This document shows, piece after piece, positions 28,917 to 38,347 of a stretch of 64,000 nucleotides of DNA. Source of the stretch: Flavobacteriales bacterium UBA852 (GTDB taxonomy: Bacteria; Bacteroidota; Bacteroidia; Flavobacteriales_E; Vicingaceae); assembly GCA_002295925.1 (NCBI GenBank), contig DBGO01000015.1, forward strand, positions 1 to 64,000. Direction: 5' to 3'. The notes below the pieces were generated by a model. That model was not told where the DNA came from and did not search any database. It was given only the letters and a program-made list of their open reading frames with translations. The translations under genes were made by a program, and so were the position numbers. Each line of letters opens with the position of its first letter. The stretch's first letter is position 1.

Positions 28917-29369
28917 ATGATACATCGATTACATTACAAGTCGCACCTAAACATTGATCTTGATACAGCTTGGGATTTTTTTTCCAATCCTGAAAATTTA
29001 AATTCATTGACACCTCAAGATATGAATTTCAAAATTCTTTCCGGAGCTGACCGTCCTATGTATTCCGGTCAAATAATAATTTATAAAGTAAGCCCTTTTC
29101 CGTATTATACAACAACATGGGTAACTGAAATTTCGCATGTTATTCCAAAAAAAATGTTTGTCGATGAGCAACGATTTGGCCCATATGCATTTTGGTATCA
29201 TCAGCATATTTTTAATGAGACAAAAGAAGGTTTGCAAACCGAAGATATCGTGCATTATAAATTACCTTATGGATTTTTGGGGCAAGCGGCTCATAAGCTA
29301 TTTGTTAAAAACATGTTAAAACAAATTTTTGATTTCAGGCAAAAAAGATTAACCGAAATATTTAAATGA
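28917..29369 (+). CDS. SRPBCC (START-like) family protein
   Basis: A 150-residue protein of the polyketide cyclase/START-like ligand-binding family. The opening HLNIDLDTAWDFFSNPENL and the motifs PFPYYTTTWVTEI, FVDEQRFGPYAFWYHQH and the C-terminal helix with FDFRQKRLTEIF fit the family. No signal peptide is present. The ligand is unknown; such proteins often bind a lipid or hydrophobic molecule. It is an internal gene of the photolyase operon with gaps of 3 and 1 bases. Confidence 0.85.
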   Translation: MIHRLHYKSHLNIDLDTAWDFFSNPENLNSLTPQDMNFKILSGADRPMYSGQIIIYKVSPFPYYTTTWVTEISHVIPKKMFVDEQRFGPYAFWYHQHIFNETKEGLQTEDIVHYKLPYGFLGQAAHKLFVKNMLKQIFDFRQKRLTEIFK

Positions 29370-29370
29370 T

Positions 29371-30336
29371 ATGCATAATAAATTACAGTTAAATAAAATT
29401 CCTGTTGGTATAAGTTCTTGTTTGTTGGGACAAAAAGTTCGCTTTGATGGAGGGCATAAAGAAGGCCGTTACATTACAAAAATCTTAAGTAATTACATAC
29501 ATTGGCTTCCTGTATGTCCTGAGGTTGAAATGGGTCTGCCTGTGCCAAGGGAAAATATTCGGTTGGTAAAGATAAAATATAATATTCATTTGATGGGAGG
29601 CAAAACACAAACCGATTATACTCGTCAAATGCATCAATGGTCAAAAAAAAGATTAGAGCAACTAAAGTCGGAAAATCTTTGCGGTTATATTTTAAAAAGA
29701 AGTTCACCATCATGTGGTATGGAAAAAGTAAGAGTGTATAACGAAAAAGGTATGCCGCATAAAAACGGTGTGGGACTTTATGCTCAAGCATTAAAAAACA
29801 AATATCCAAATATGCCTATCGAAGAAGAGGGACGCTTAAATGATCCGGTATTACTCGAAAATTTTATTGAACGTGTTTTTGCTTATTATCGTCTGAAAAA
29901 CTTAATCAATTCAATCCCCTCTGCAAAAGAAATTATTGATTTCCATACATCTTACAAACTAATATTAATGGCTCACAGTCCGGTTAATTATAAACGATTG
30001 GGACAATTGACAGCAAATTTAGGTAAAGCGCCCTCTACGGATTTTTTGAACGATTACGTCTCGTTATTCATGAAAACACTAAAATTTAAGGCAACAGCAA
30101 AAAAGCACACCAATGTATTGTTGCATGTTATGGGATATTTTAAAAAACATTTAGATAAAGACGATAAAAAGGAATGCTTAGAAATAATTGAACAATACAG
30201 ATTAGGATACGTACCGTTAATTGTTCCAATTACCCTATTAAAACATCATTTACGCCGGAATCCCGAAAAATGGCTTGTGAAACAAGTGTATTTTAATCCG
30301 TATCCGGAAGAACTTATGCTAAGAAATAAAATATAA
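29371..30336 (+). CDS. DUF523 and DUF1722 two-domain protein (YbgA-type)
   Basis: A 321-residue protein. The N-terminal half is DUF523 (VGISSCLLGQKVRFDGGHK, VCPEVEMGLPVPRE, SSPSCGMEKVRVY, with conserved Cys residues that may hold a metal or cluster). The C-terminal half is DUF1722 (FHTSYKLILMAHS, YVPLIVPITLLKHHLRR). The fusion is common next to photolyases; its biochemical role is not established. It has one-base gaps to both neighbours. Confidence 0.9.
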   Translation: MHNKLQLNKIPVGISSCLLGQKVRFDGGHKEGRYITKILSNYIHWLPVCPEVEMGLPVPRENIRLVKIKYNIHLMGGKTQTDYTRQMHQWSKKRLEQLKSENLCGYILKRSSPSCGMEKVRVYNEKGMPHKNGVGLYAQALKNKYPNMPIEEEGRLNDPVLLENFIERVFAYYRLKNLINSIPSAKEIIDFHTSYKLILMAHSPVNYKRLGQLTANLGKAPSTDFLNDYVSLFMKTLKFKATAKKHTNVLLHVMGYFKKHLDKDDKKECLEIIEQYRLGYVPLIVPITLLKHHLRRNPEKWLVKQVYFNPYPEELMLRNKI

Positions 30337-30337
30337 A

Positions 30338-31654
30338 ATGGATTTATTAAGTAATAACTTTTCAGAAGAAATAACTGTTTATTGGTTTAGAAGAGATTTA
30401 AGATTAGATGATAATCACGGCTTGTTTAAAGCATTGTCAGAAAACTCCAATGTATTGCCAATATTTATTTTTGATACAAATATAATAGATAATTTGCCTG
30501 AAAATGATCACAGAATTACATTAATTTATAACCGTTTAAAAGAATTAAATAATCACTTAACTCAGCATTTTAATAAGCAAATTGTTGTTTTTAAAAATAA
30601 TCCACAAGAAGTATTTAAGCAACTAATCAATACATTTAAAATTAAACATGTTTACACAAATGAAGATTACGAACCATATGCGCAAGATAGAGACCGGCAG
30701 ATAAAAAAACTGCTTCGCAACTCAAACATTCCCATCAATTTTTTTACCGACCAAGTTATATTTTCACCACACGAAATTTCTACTAATTCTAATGGAGTTT
30801 ATAAGGTTTTTACACCATTCTCTAAAAAATGGCTTTATAAATTTAACATAATACATGATTTGCCACATTACCCGTCAGAAAATTATTTAACCAACTTTTT
30901 ATCAATCAAACAAGAATATCAATTTCCTTCATTAGAAACATTAGGATTTAAAGAATCTGCATTAAGATATTCTGTTCCTCAATTCGATAAATTAACACAA
31001 ACAATAAAAAATTATCATCTTACAAGAGATGTTTTTGAGCTTGATAATGGAACAACACACATATCAACGGCATTAAGATTTGGATTAATGAGTATAAGAA
31101 AGTTGGTTAATGCAGCCAAAATAAACCCCGTTTATTTAAATGAATTGATATGGAGAGAATTTTTTCAGCACATTATTTATCACTTTCCAAACAGTGCAAC
31201 GCAAAATTTTAAAAACATTAATATTCCGGTTGAAAACAATTTGCAGATGTTTGAAAAATGGAAAAATGCACAAACCGGCTATTTTTTAATAGATGCAGCC
31301 ATCAATCAGTTAAACAAAACCGGGTATATGCACAATCGATTACGAATGCTAACCGCAAATTTTTTATGTAAAATTTTATGGGTTGATTGGCGTTGGGGTG
31401 AAAGATATTTTGCTGAAAAGCTGTTTGATTTTGAGTTAGCTTCAAATTCGGGAAATTGGCAATGGGCTTCCGGTACAGGTGTCGACTCTGCTCCTTATTT
31501 TAGAATATTCAATCCCGAGTCTCAACTCAAAAAGTTTGATCCGAATAATAAATTTATAACAAAATGGTTGCCATACAATCTAAATGCCGCGCCAAATAAA
31601 ATAGTCGATTATTCACATAGAAGGCAGATGTATTTAAATATGATGAAAAAATAA
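30338..31654 (+). CDS. Deoxyribodipyrimidine photolyase / cryptochrome family
   Basis: A 438-residue flavoprotein with the N-terminal photolyase domain (VYWFRRDLRLDDNHGL) and the C-terminal FAD domain (MHNRLRMLTANFL, DWRWGERYFAEKL, ASNSGNWQWASGTGVD, PYFRIFNPESQ). These fit class I CPD photolyases, which repair UV-induced pyrimidine dimers using light. A cryptochrome-type sensor cannot be fully excluded by motif alone. It is in the same packed operon as the TspO and DUF523/1722 genes. Confidence 0.93.
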   Translation: MDLLSNNFSEEITVYWFRRDLRLDDNHGLFKALSENSNVLPIFIFDTNIIDNLPENDHRITLIYNRLKELNNHLTQHFNKQIVVFKNNPQEVFKQLINTFKIKHVYTNEDYEPYAQDRDRQIKKLLRNSNIPINFFTDQVIFSPHEISTNSNGVYKVFTPFSKKWLYKFNIIHDLPHYPSENYLTNFLSIKQEYQFPSLETLGFKESALRYSVPQFDKLTQTIKNYHLTRDVFELDNGTTHISTALRFGLMSIRKLVNAAKINPVYLNELIWREFFQHIIYHFPNSATQNFKNINIPVENNLQMFEKWKNAQTGYFLIDAAINQLNKTGYMHNRLRMLTANFLCKILWVDWRWGERYFAEKLFDFELASNSGNWQWASGTGVDSAPYFRIFNPESQLKKFDPNNKFITKWLPYNLNAAPNKIVDYSHRRQMYLNMMKK

Positions 31655-31695
31655 ATAATGGTTTAGTTTTTGTATTTTTAGTAAAAATTACAAAC

Positions 31696-32793
31696 ATGAA
31701 TAAATCATTAATCTTCTTTTTATTGGTTATACTTTCATATTCATCACATTCGCAAAATTTTTCAAACACAAAAATTGAACTTTTTAAAGATGAAGCCGGA
31801 AGGCCAGAATTTAGTTTTGATGGAACAAAACTGGCTTATCATGCCAAAGATGGCAAAACCTATTATGATATTTATATATCAGATTCAAACGGAGAAAATG
31901 AACAATGCTTAACGTGTGATCACCCTGAGTTACCCAATAAACATATAGGCCAACCATCGTGGCATCCTAATGGCGAGTGGATTGTTTTTCAAGCCGAAAA
32001 AGAAAAGCATGTTTTGCCTAAAATAGGCGCTCTGGCTGCTCCGGGAATAGGTTATCATAATGATGTTTATATCATCAATTTAAAAACAAATAAAGTTTTT
32101 CAATTAACGGATTTAAAAACTAAAATGTACATTGGAGATAAAACACCGTCTTGTGGAATTTTACAACCTCATTTTTCAGAGGGTGGCAATAAAATCTCAT
32201 GGTCTCAAAGGTACGAAGATGGCGGTGACTGGGGGAAATGGAAAATTATAGTCGCTGATTTTTATATTGAGAATAATGAACCGAAAATAAAAAATATAAA
32301 AGAATATACTCCGGGTCAAATGAAAGGATATTATGAATCAAATGACTTTTTGTTGGGAGATTCGGTACTTACAATATGTGGTAATTTAGAGCCAAATCAA
32401 ACTGAACTGGGAATAGATGTGTATATTTTTAATACAAATAATGAAAGTTATATAAATTTAACCAATGATCCGGAGTTTTTTGATGAATGTCCTCATCCTA
32501 ATCATGCAAAGGACAAAATTGCGTATTTATCTACAAGAGGGTTTGAAAAAGGTAAAAATAACCGTTGGTGGAGCTGGGCAAAAGGAGAGTTTTGGATTAT
32601 GGATATAAATGGCGAAAATAAAATTCAAATTACACATTTTAACACGCCGGGATACAGTGAATACACAGGGAAAAGGGTAATACCCGCTTATATTGCTTGG
32701 TCCAAAGATGATAAAACAATTTTACTTGCTGTTGCAGTAGAGTATAAGAAACACAAAATAAAAGACCAAATTTGGAAGCTAACATATGAATAA
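31696..32793 (+). CDS. Exported PD40/TolB-like beta-propeller protein
   Basis: A 365-residue protein with a signal peptide (about 1-19, ending SHSQ) and several PD40-type repeats: EAGRPEFSFDGTKLAYHA, GQPSWHPNGEWIVFQ, QPHFSEGGNKISW, CPHPNHAKDKIAYLS. It should fold as a beta-propeller in the periplasm or at the surface. A 41-base gap separates it from the photolyase gene, so membership of that operon is possible but not certain. The function is not known. Confidence 0.78.
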   Translation: MNKSLIFFLLVILSYSSHSQNFSNTKIELFKDEAGRPEFSFDGTKLAYHAKDGKTYYDIYISDSNGENEQCLTCDHPELPNKHIGQPSWHPNGEWIVFQAEKEKHVLPKIGALAAPGIGYHNDVYIINLKTNKVFQLTDLKTKMYIGDKTPSCGILQPHFSEGGNKISWSQRYEDGGDWGKWKIIVADFYIENNEPKIKNIKEYTPGQMKGYYESNDFLLGDSVLTICGNLEPNQTELGIDVYIFNTNNESYINLTNDPEFFDECPHPNHAKDKIAYLSTRGFEKGKNNRWWSWAKGEFWIMDINGENKIQITHFNTPGYSEYTGKRVIPAYIAWSKDDKTILLAVAVEYKKHKIKDQIWKLTYE

Positions 32794-32873
32794 AATCATA
32801 TTAATTCGGCATTTTCATTATTCCATCCTAAAAATGCAGTTGTTTTATAAAATTTTATTCCACAAAACAAACG

Positions 32874-32881
32874 TATCTTTG
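32874..32881 (+). promoter_or_regulatory. Possible -7 element of the pseudouridine synthase gene
   Basis: TATCTTTG fits TAnnTTTG, followed by CAG, 25 bases before the ATG. No TTG is found at a standard spacing. Confidence 0.45.
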
Positions 32882-32905
32882 CAGTTGAAAAATTGAATCC
32901 GCAAC

Positions 32906-33742
32906 ATGAAACCCAAAAAGCAACATAAATCATCTGCAAAATCATCGCATAAGAAACCATACCGAAAGCCAAAGCCAAAAAAAATAAATGAGTCGAAAGT
33001 ATTTGAAGACGGCTCTGTTCGTTTAAATAAATTTTTGGCAAATGCCGGAATTTGCTCTCGAAGAGAAGCCGACGAATTGATAAAAGCCGGTGTGGTAAGC
33101 GTAAACGGTAAAATTGTAACCGAATTGGGTACGCGGGTGAAGCCGACCGATAAGGTTGTGTATGGCGGGCAAGCCATCAATCCCGAAAAACCGGTTTACA
33201 TATTATTGAACAAACCAAAAGATTATATTACCACTGTTGACGACCCTTTTAAACGCAAAACGGTATTACAACTCATTGCCAAAGCTTGCAAAGAAAGAGT
33301 TTATCCTGTTGGACGTTTGGACAGAAACACTACAGGTGTTTTATTGCTGACCAACGATGGCGAACTTACCAAGCGCTTGACCCATCCGGCATTTGATGTG
33401 AAAAAAATATACCACGTAACACTCGACCAAAATGTGGCAAAGTCCGATTTAGAACGATTAGCCGAAGGAATAACCCTTGACGATGGCACTAAAGTATATG
33501 CCGATGCCGTTTCTTATGTAGGGGACGGAAGTAATAAAAAAGAAGTTGGGTTGGAATTGCATACCGGACAAAACAGAGTGGTGAGGCGAATGTTCGAAGC
33601 GTTGGGGTATAAAGTAACCAAACTTGACCGCGTAATGTTTGCCGGTTTGACCAAAAAAAATGTGCCGCGCGGAAAATGGCGTTTTTTAACCGAAAAAGAA
33701 GTGCATTTCCTTAAAATGATTCCCCGCAAAAAGAAAGAATAA
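32906..33742 (+). CDS. 23S rRNA pseudouridine synthase, RluB/RsuA family
   Basis: A 278-residue RNA-modifying enzyme. A Lys/Arg-rich tail of about 30 residues precedes an S4 RNA-binding domain (RLNKFLANAGICSRREADEL) and the RsuA-type catalytic domain with the catalytic Asp in PVGRLDRNTTGVLLLTNDG, plus HTGQNRVVRRMFEALGY. It is probably RluB-type (23S position 2605), but RsuA and RluB cannot be separated with certainty here. The next gene starts 8 bases after its stop. Confidence 0.9.
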   Translation: MKPKKQHKSSAKSSHKKPYRKPKPKKINESKVFEDGSVRLNKFLANAGICSRREADELIKAGVVSVNGKIVTELGTRVKPTDKVVYGGQAINPEKPVYILLNKPKDYITTVDDPFKRKTVLQLIAKACKERVYPVGRLDRNTTGVLLLTNDGELTKRLTHPAFDVKKIYHVTLDQNVAKSDLERLAEGITLDDGTKVYADAVSYVGDGSNKKEVGLELHTGQNRVVRRMFEALGYKVTKLDRVMFAGLTKKNVPRGKWRFLTEKEVHFLKMIPRKKKE

Positions 33743-33750
33743 CCAAAACC

Positions 33751-36426
33751 TTGAAAAAAGCGTTAAAAATACTGTCCGTAACATTGGCAATACTTCTTTT
33801 TGTTATTGTCGGGTTGGGTGTATTGGCTTGGGCTTACGAAGATGAGGTGAAAAGTTATGTGCTTAATGAATTGAATAAATCGTTAAATACATCGGTAAAT
33901 GTAGAGAAAGTTGATTTTACGTTGATAGAGAAATTTCCTTACGCATCGTTAAAATTTACAAATATTTCTGCCGATGAGGTAACCGATTTGCCCGAGAAAA
34001 ACCTTTTGATAGATGTTCAAAAGTTGTATTTGCAATTCAATATTTTCGATGTAATTAATGGAAATTATAACCTGAAAAAAATCACGATTGAAAACGGAAC
34101 ACTCAACTTATATGTCGATGCCGAAGGTGTGCCCAATTATATTTTTTGGAAAACTTCCGGCAATACCGCTTCAACTTCCAACTTTAATTTGGCGTTAGAT
34201 AATGTGCATTTAGAGAATATAGATTGTTTCTTTAAGAATGATATAAAAAATATGCATTTTTCGGCAGCATTGGAAAATGTTGATTTTAAAGGCAACTTTT
34301 CGGAAGATAAATACGAAATGCAAAATGTTGCCACCATTTTTGTGCATCGATTGTTCGAAAATAATGTCCAAATTTTACGCGATAAAGCCCTGTATCTGAA
34401 CAGTAAATTGTTGGTAGATAATACCCAAAATACGTATGAATTACAAGAAAGTGAATTGAAAATTCAAGACTTGACATTTTTCTTAAGCGGTAAAATCATA
34501 GAACACAAAGATGCACTGATGCTCGATATACAATCAAAAGGAGATAATTTGAAAATTGAGCAATTATTGTCGCTTATACCACCCGAAAAACAAGAGAAAT
34601 TTGAAGACTACACATCAAGTGGAAATATTAGTTATTCGGGGAAAATTGCCGGAATGTTGTCGCACACACAATCGCCGGAGCTAAACTTGGATTTTACTGT
34701 AAAAAATGCCACGCTCGAAAGTCCTGCCGATTTAGATATTTCTAATATTTCTATGCAAGGAAATTTTTACAATGCGCCCGATAAACCGTTATTGGAAAGT
34801 AAAATATCGGTTGAAAATTTCGTCGGAAACACACAAAACAGTTCCTTTTCGGGCAATTTTAAACTCTCCGGACTGGATAATCCTTATCTGTCAACCAATT
34901 TTTCATCAACGCTTGATTTAAAAGAAATTAAAACATTCTTTGAGCTAGATACTTTTCAAACATTATCGGGAATTATCAATACGCAAATAAATTACAAAGG
35001 ATATGTAAAGGATTTGTCGGCAAAAGAAAACTATGCCAACTTAAATGCTTCGGGTAAAATATCAATAAAAGATATTCTTATATCTTTTGATGAAAATCAA
35101 AATCCGTATAAAATTGATACCCTTTTTGCGCAAATAAACAAAAACAATCTTTATGTGCCGGAATCGCAATTATCGGTTGGCGAAAATCATTTTACAGTCC
35201 ATTTTTCAATGGCTAATTTTTTACAATATTTATTGGAAGAAAATCAATCTGTTACAATAAAAGCCAATGTGTTGTCGCAAAATATCCGTTTGGATAATTT
35301 GTTGAGCAAAAGCGATGAGGACACAGATGATGAAAATTCATTTTATTTAAACTTTCCCGAAAATTTGAATTTACAACTTCATTTGCAAACCGACACATTA
35401 CAATTCGGTAAATTTTTAGCACAAAAGCTGACCTCCGATATTCGCTACACAAACAAAACATTAACCTTGCAAAAAGCCAATTTTAATACTTGCAACGGGC
35501 ATTTTTCCATCAGTGGAAAAGTAATTCAAAACGCACAAAAGCAATTTTTGGCTTCAGGCAAAGCATTGCTGAATGAGGTGGATATACATTGTTTTTTTGA
35601 GCAAATGGATAATTTCGGACAATCAGAATTGGTAGCCGACAATATTTACGGCATAGCCAATTTACAAACCACATTTGTAATACCTTTTGACACAATGCTG
35701 AACATTGATACCAAACATTTGTATGCGCTGAACGATATTGAGGTGAAAAAGGGACGATTGGTTAATTACCAAACTATTATGGCAATGTCCGATTACATTG
35801 AAGTGGATGAATTGAAGGATATAAAATTCTCGACATTGAAAACAACGATTGAAATAAAAGACGAAAAAATTATAATTCCCAAAACCGATATAAAATCATC
35901 GGCGTTGGATGTAACCATTTCCGGCGTTCAGGGATTTGACGAAAGTATTGATTATCATTTTACAGTGTTGATGAATGATATTCTTTGGCGAAAAGCCAAA
36001 AACAAAAATAAAAACACCGAGTTTGGTTATATTGCAGACGACGGAACCGGACGTGCCGAATTGTTTTTATATATGCGCGGCACATTAGACGATTACAAAA
36101 TTGGTTACGACACCAAAGAGTTGAAAGAAAAATGGAAAGAAAGTTTGCGCCAAGAGAAACACACCGTAAAGCAAATATTAAAAGAAGAATTCGGATGGTT
36201 TAAAAAAGATACCACACTCAAGGAAGATAAAAAAGAGCCCGAAGAAAATGGCTTACAATTCGATTTTGGTGATGAAGATAACACCCCTCAACAAGAAAAC
36301 AAACATCAAACGGAACAAAATAAAGAGAAAACCAAAGAGAAAAAGGAAAACAAAAAAGGTGGTTTCTGGAATAAACTAACCGAACCCAACCAAGAGGAAT
36401 ACGAAACCGAAGAAGGTATTGAATAG
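33751..36426 (+). CDS. AsmA-like envelope protein
   Basis: An 891-residue protein with an N-terminal membrane anchor (LKILSVTLAILLFVIVGLGVLAW) followed by a very long beta-rich periplasmic region typical of AsmA-like proteins (LNKSLNTSVNVEKVDFTLI, KGRLVNYQTIMAMSDYIEV). Such proteins are thought to move or hold lipids between membranes. The last ~90 residues are a highly charged Lys/Glu tail. It uses a TTG start at 33751, 8 bases after the pseudouridine synthase gene, so the two are probably co-transcribed. Confidence 0.82.
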   Translation: MKKALKILSVTLAILLFVIVGLGVLAWAYEDEVKSYVLNELNKSLNTSVNVEKVDFTLIEKFPYASLKFTNISADEVTDLPEKNLLIDVQKLYLQFNIFDVINGNYNLKKITIENGTLNLYVDAEGVPNYIFWKTSGNTASTSNFNLALDNVHLENIDCFFKNDIKNMHFSAALENVDFKGNFSEDKYEMQNVATIFVHRLFENNVQILRDKALYLNSKLLVDNTQNTYELQESELKIQDLTFFLSGKIIEHKDALMLDIQSKGDNLKIEQLLSLIPPEKQEKFEDYTSSGNISYSGKIAGMLSHTQSPELNLDFTVKNATLESPADLDISNISMQGNFYNAPDKPLLESKISVENFVGNTQNSSFSGNFKLSGLDNPYLSTNFSSTLDLKEIKTFFELDTFQTLSGIINTQINYKGYVKDLSAKENYANLNASGKISIKDILISFDENQNPYKIDTLFAQINKNNLYVPESQLSVGENHFTVHFSMANFLQYLLEENQSVTIKANVLSQNIRLDNLLSKSDEDTDDENSFYLNFPENLNLQLHLQTDTLQFGKFLAQKLTSDIRYTNKTLTLQKANFNTCNGHFSISGKVIQNAQKQFLASGKALLNEVDIHCFFEQMDNFGQSELVADNIYGIANLQTTFVIPFDTMLNIDTKHLYALNDIEVKKGRLVNYQTIMAMSDYIEVDELKDIKFSTLKTTIEIKDEKIIIPKTDIKSSALDVTISGVQGFDESIDYHFTVLMNDILWRKAKNKNKNTEFGYIADDGTGRAELFLYMRGTLDDYKIGYDTKELKEKWKESLRQEKHTVKQILKEEFGWFKKDTTLKEDKKEPEENGLQFDFGDEDNTPQQENKHQTEQNKEKTKEKKENKKGGFWNKLTEPNQEEYETEEGIE

Positions 36427-36433
36427 TTAAAGG

Positions 36434-36847
36434 TCATTCCATAATGGCTAATAAACTGTCAATTTTTTGTTCTAATGAAAATAATGAAATATTGTTTATC
36501 TCGTTTGCCGGAATGGTGTCTCTAAACTCTATAAATTTTTTGAATTTCATAACTTCGGCAACTTCGGTTGAGTCGTGAGGGTCAAAAAAATGAACGCCCC
36601 CTTTACGTAATGTAACCACCAGGTAATTATCGTCATCAAAATACATACTGATGTATTTTTGATAAAATTGCTCTTCCAAAGAGAGTCCTGAAGTATCTTC
36701 CGGAAAATTATGCAAGTAATTTGTCGTGTCTTGATAGTAAAAAGAAGTATCCTCTGTTTCTTCTTCAAATATAACATTCGCCTGCTCCGAATCATTTCCG
36801 GAACAGGCGAACAATAAAATTGCTATGCTTGCAACAAATAATCGCAT
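36434..36847 (-). CDS. Small lipoprotein of unknown function
   Basis: A 137-residue lipoprotein. The start at 36847 (MRLFVASIAILLFACSG) puts a good lipobox (LFAC) at residues 12-15; a start nine codons upstream would overlap the BI-1 gene. The rest is acidic (EEETEDTSFYYQDTT) without recognised motifs. It lies 10 bases after the BI-1 family gene and may be co-transcribed with it. Confidence 0.72.
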   Translation of the reverse strand: MRLFVASIAILLFACSGNDSEQANVIFEEETEDTSFYYQDTTNYLHNFPEDTSGLSLEEQFYQKYISMYFDDDNYLVVTLRKGGVHFFDPHDSTEVAEVMKFKKFIEFRDTIPANEINNISLFSLEQKIDSLLAIME

Positions 36848-36857
36848 TATGCGTGTA

Positions 36858-37604
36858 TTAGTTTTTTCTGTCACCTAAAAAGCGAAGCAAGAATAAAAAC
36901 AAGTTGATAAAATCCAAGTATAAATTTAAGGCACCCATTACGGCAAATTTTGATGCTATTGCTGAGCTGTTATCTATCTGATAACCCAATTGTTTTATTT
37001 TTTGTGCATCATAAGCCGTAAGTCCGGTAAAAATAAGCACACCGATAATGCTGATGATTAAATCCATTGTAGAGCTGTACCAAATCATGTTAATAATGCT
37101 GGCAATGATAATGCCTATCAGCGCCATGATAAGAATGGAGCCAAACTTGGTTAAGTCGGTTTTTGTGGTATAACCCACGGCAGCCATTGTGCCAAAAGTT
37201 GCCGCTGTAACAATGAATGTTTTAAAAATAGAAGCTCCGGTATAAACTAAGAAAATTGAGCTTAAACTCATTCCCATTACGGCACTGTACGTAAAAAACA
37301 AGGCAAACAATGCCGGTGCCGACAATCGGTTGAAACCTGCACCCATTACCAATACCATTACCAATGGTGCAAAAACAATGGCATAGCCAAATAAATTTAA
37401 TTTGGCAGCACCTGTTGCTGGATTGATATTATACATCATTTGTATAAAACCGTCCATCGTGGAGAATACATACGCCGAAACGGCAGTTATGAGCAGTGCA
37501 CCTGCCATATACATAAACACAGATGAAACAAAAGCTTTTACGTTGCTCTGACTTGCAGCAACTTTGTTTGCCGTTTGTGTTTGTTCAATATTCCAATTAT
37601 TCAT
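36858..37604 (-). CDS. Bax inhibitor-1 / YccA family membrane protein
   Basis: A 248-residue protein with seven predicted membrane helices, the BI-1 central segment LTAYDAQKIKQLGYQ and C-terminal ALNLYLDFINLFLFLLRFLGDR. Bacterial members are thought to be pH-sensitive calcium leak channels or regulators of membrane protein turnover. A 70-80-base gap separates it from folE upstream. Confidence 0.93.
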   Translation of the reverse strand: MNNWNIEQTQTANKVAASQSNVKAFVSSVFMYMAGALLITAVSAYVFSTMDGFIQMMYNINPATGAAKLNLFGYAIVFAPLVMVLVMGAGFNRLSAPALFALFFTYSAVMGMSLSSIFLVYTGASIFKTFIVTAATFGTMAAVGYTTKTDLTKFGSILIMALIGIIIASIINMIWYSSTMDLIISIIGVLIFTGLTAYDAQKIKQLGYQIDNSSAIASKFAVMGALNLYLDFINLFLFLLRFLGDRKN

Positions 37605-37684
37605 AGTTGTAATGTTTTTAAATTTTCGATGTTTTGTTTCAATTAAAATGCCAATAAATATAAAATAGTCAAATTGTCAGTTGG

Positions 37685-38317
37685 TTAGTGCAAATTTGCC
37701 GAAATAAGGTTTAAAAATTCTCGTCTTGTCGGTTCTTTTTCAAAAGCACCGGTAAACGAAGATGTTGTGGTAAAGCTGTTTTGTTTTTGAATGCCGCGCA
37801 TTTGCATACACATATGTGCCGCTTCAATTACTACTGCAACACCAAGCGGTTTTAATGTGTTGTTGATGCAATCTTTTATTTGGTCGGTTAAGCGCTCTTG
37901 CACTTGCAAACGCCGGGCATAAGCATCTACAACTCGCGGGATTTTACTCAACCCAACAATTTTCCCGTTTGGAATATATGCCACGTGTGCTTTACCAAAA
38001 AACGGTAACATATGATGCTCGCACATTGAGTAGATTTCTATATCCTTAACAATTACCATTTGGTTGTGGTCTTCGGTAAACATTGCTGAACGTAAAATCT
38101 CCGCCGGGTCCAGATCGTAACCGTGGGTAAGAAATTGCATTGCTTTTGCTACCCGTTCAGGTGTTTGTTTTAAACCTTCTCGATCAGGATTTTCACCCAA
38201 AATAGAAAGAGATTCTTTATATAAAGAGGATAATTTCTCAATTTTTTCTTCGTTATATTGTTCTACTTTTTCGTATCCGTCCATTTCATTTTCAGATACC
38301 ATGCTCTTGTTATTCAT
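37685..38317 (-). CDS. folE: GTP cyclohydrolase I FolE
   Basis: A 210-residue enzyme that converts GTP to 7,8-dihydroneopterin triphosphate, the first step of folate and other pterin pathways. The zinc site is in SMCEHHMLPFFGKAHVAYIP with the later Cys in AAHMCMQMRG. ARRLQVQERLTDQI and KQNSFTTTSSFTG are also typical. It follows the PTPS-type gene by 30 bases on the same strand, suggesting a shared pterin pathway. Confidence 0.96.
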   Translation of the reverse strand: MNNKSMVSENEMDGYEKVEQYNEEKIEKLSSLYKESLSILGENPDREGLKQTPERVAKAMQFLTHGYDLDPAEILRSAMFTEDHNQMVIVKDIEIYSMCEHHMLPFFGKAHVAYIPNGKIVGLSKIPRVVDAYARRLQVQERLTDQIKDCINNTLKPLGVAVVIEAAHMCMQMRGIQKQNSFTTTSSFTGAFEKEPTRREFLNLISANLH

Positions 38318-38347
38318 AATACTATTTTAAATAAATGAAATTCAAAA

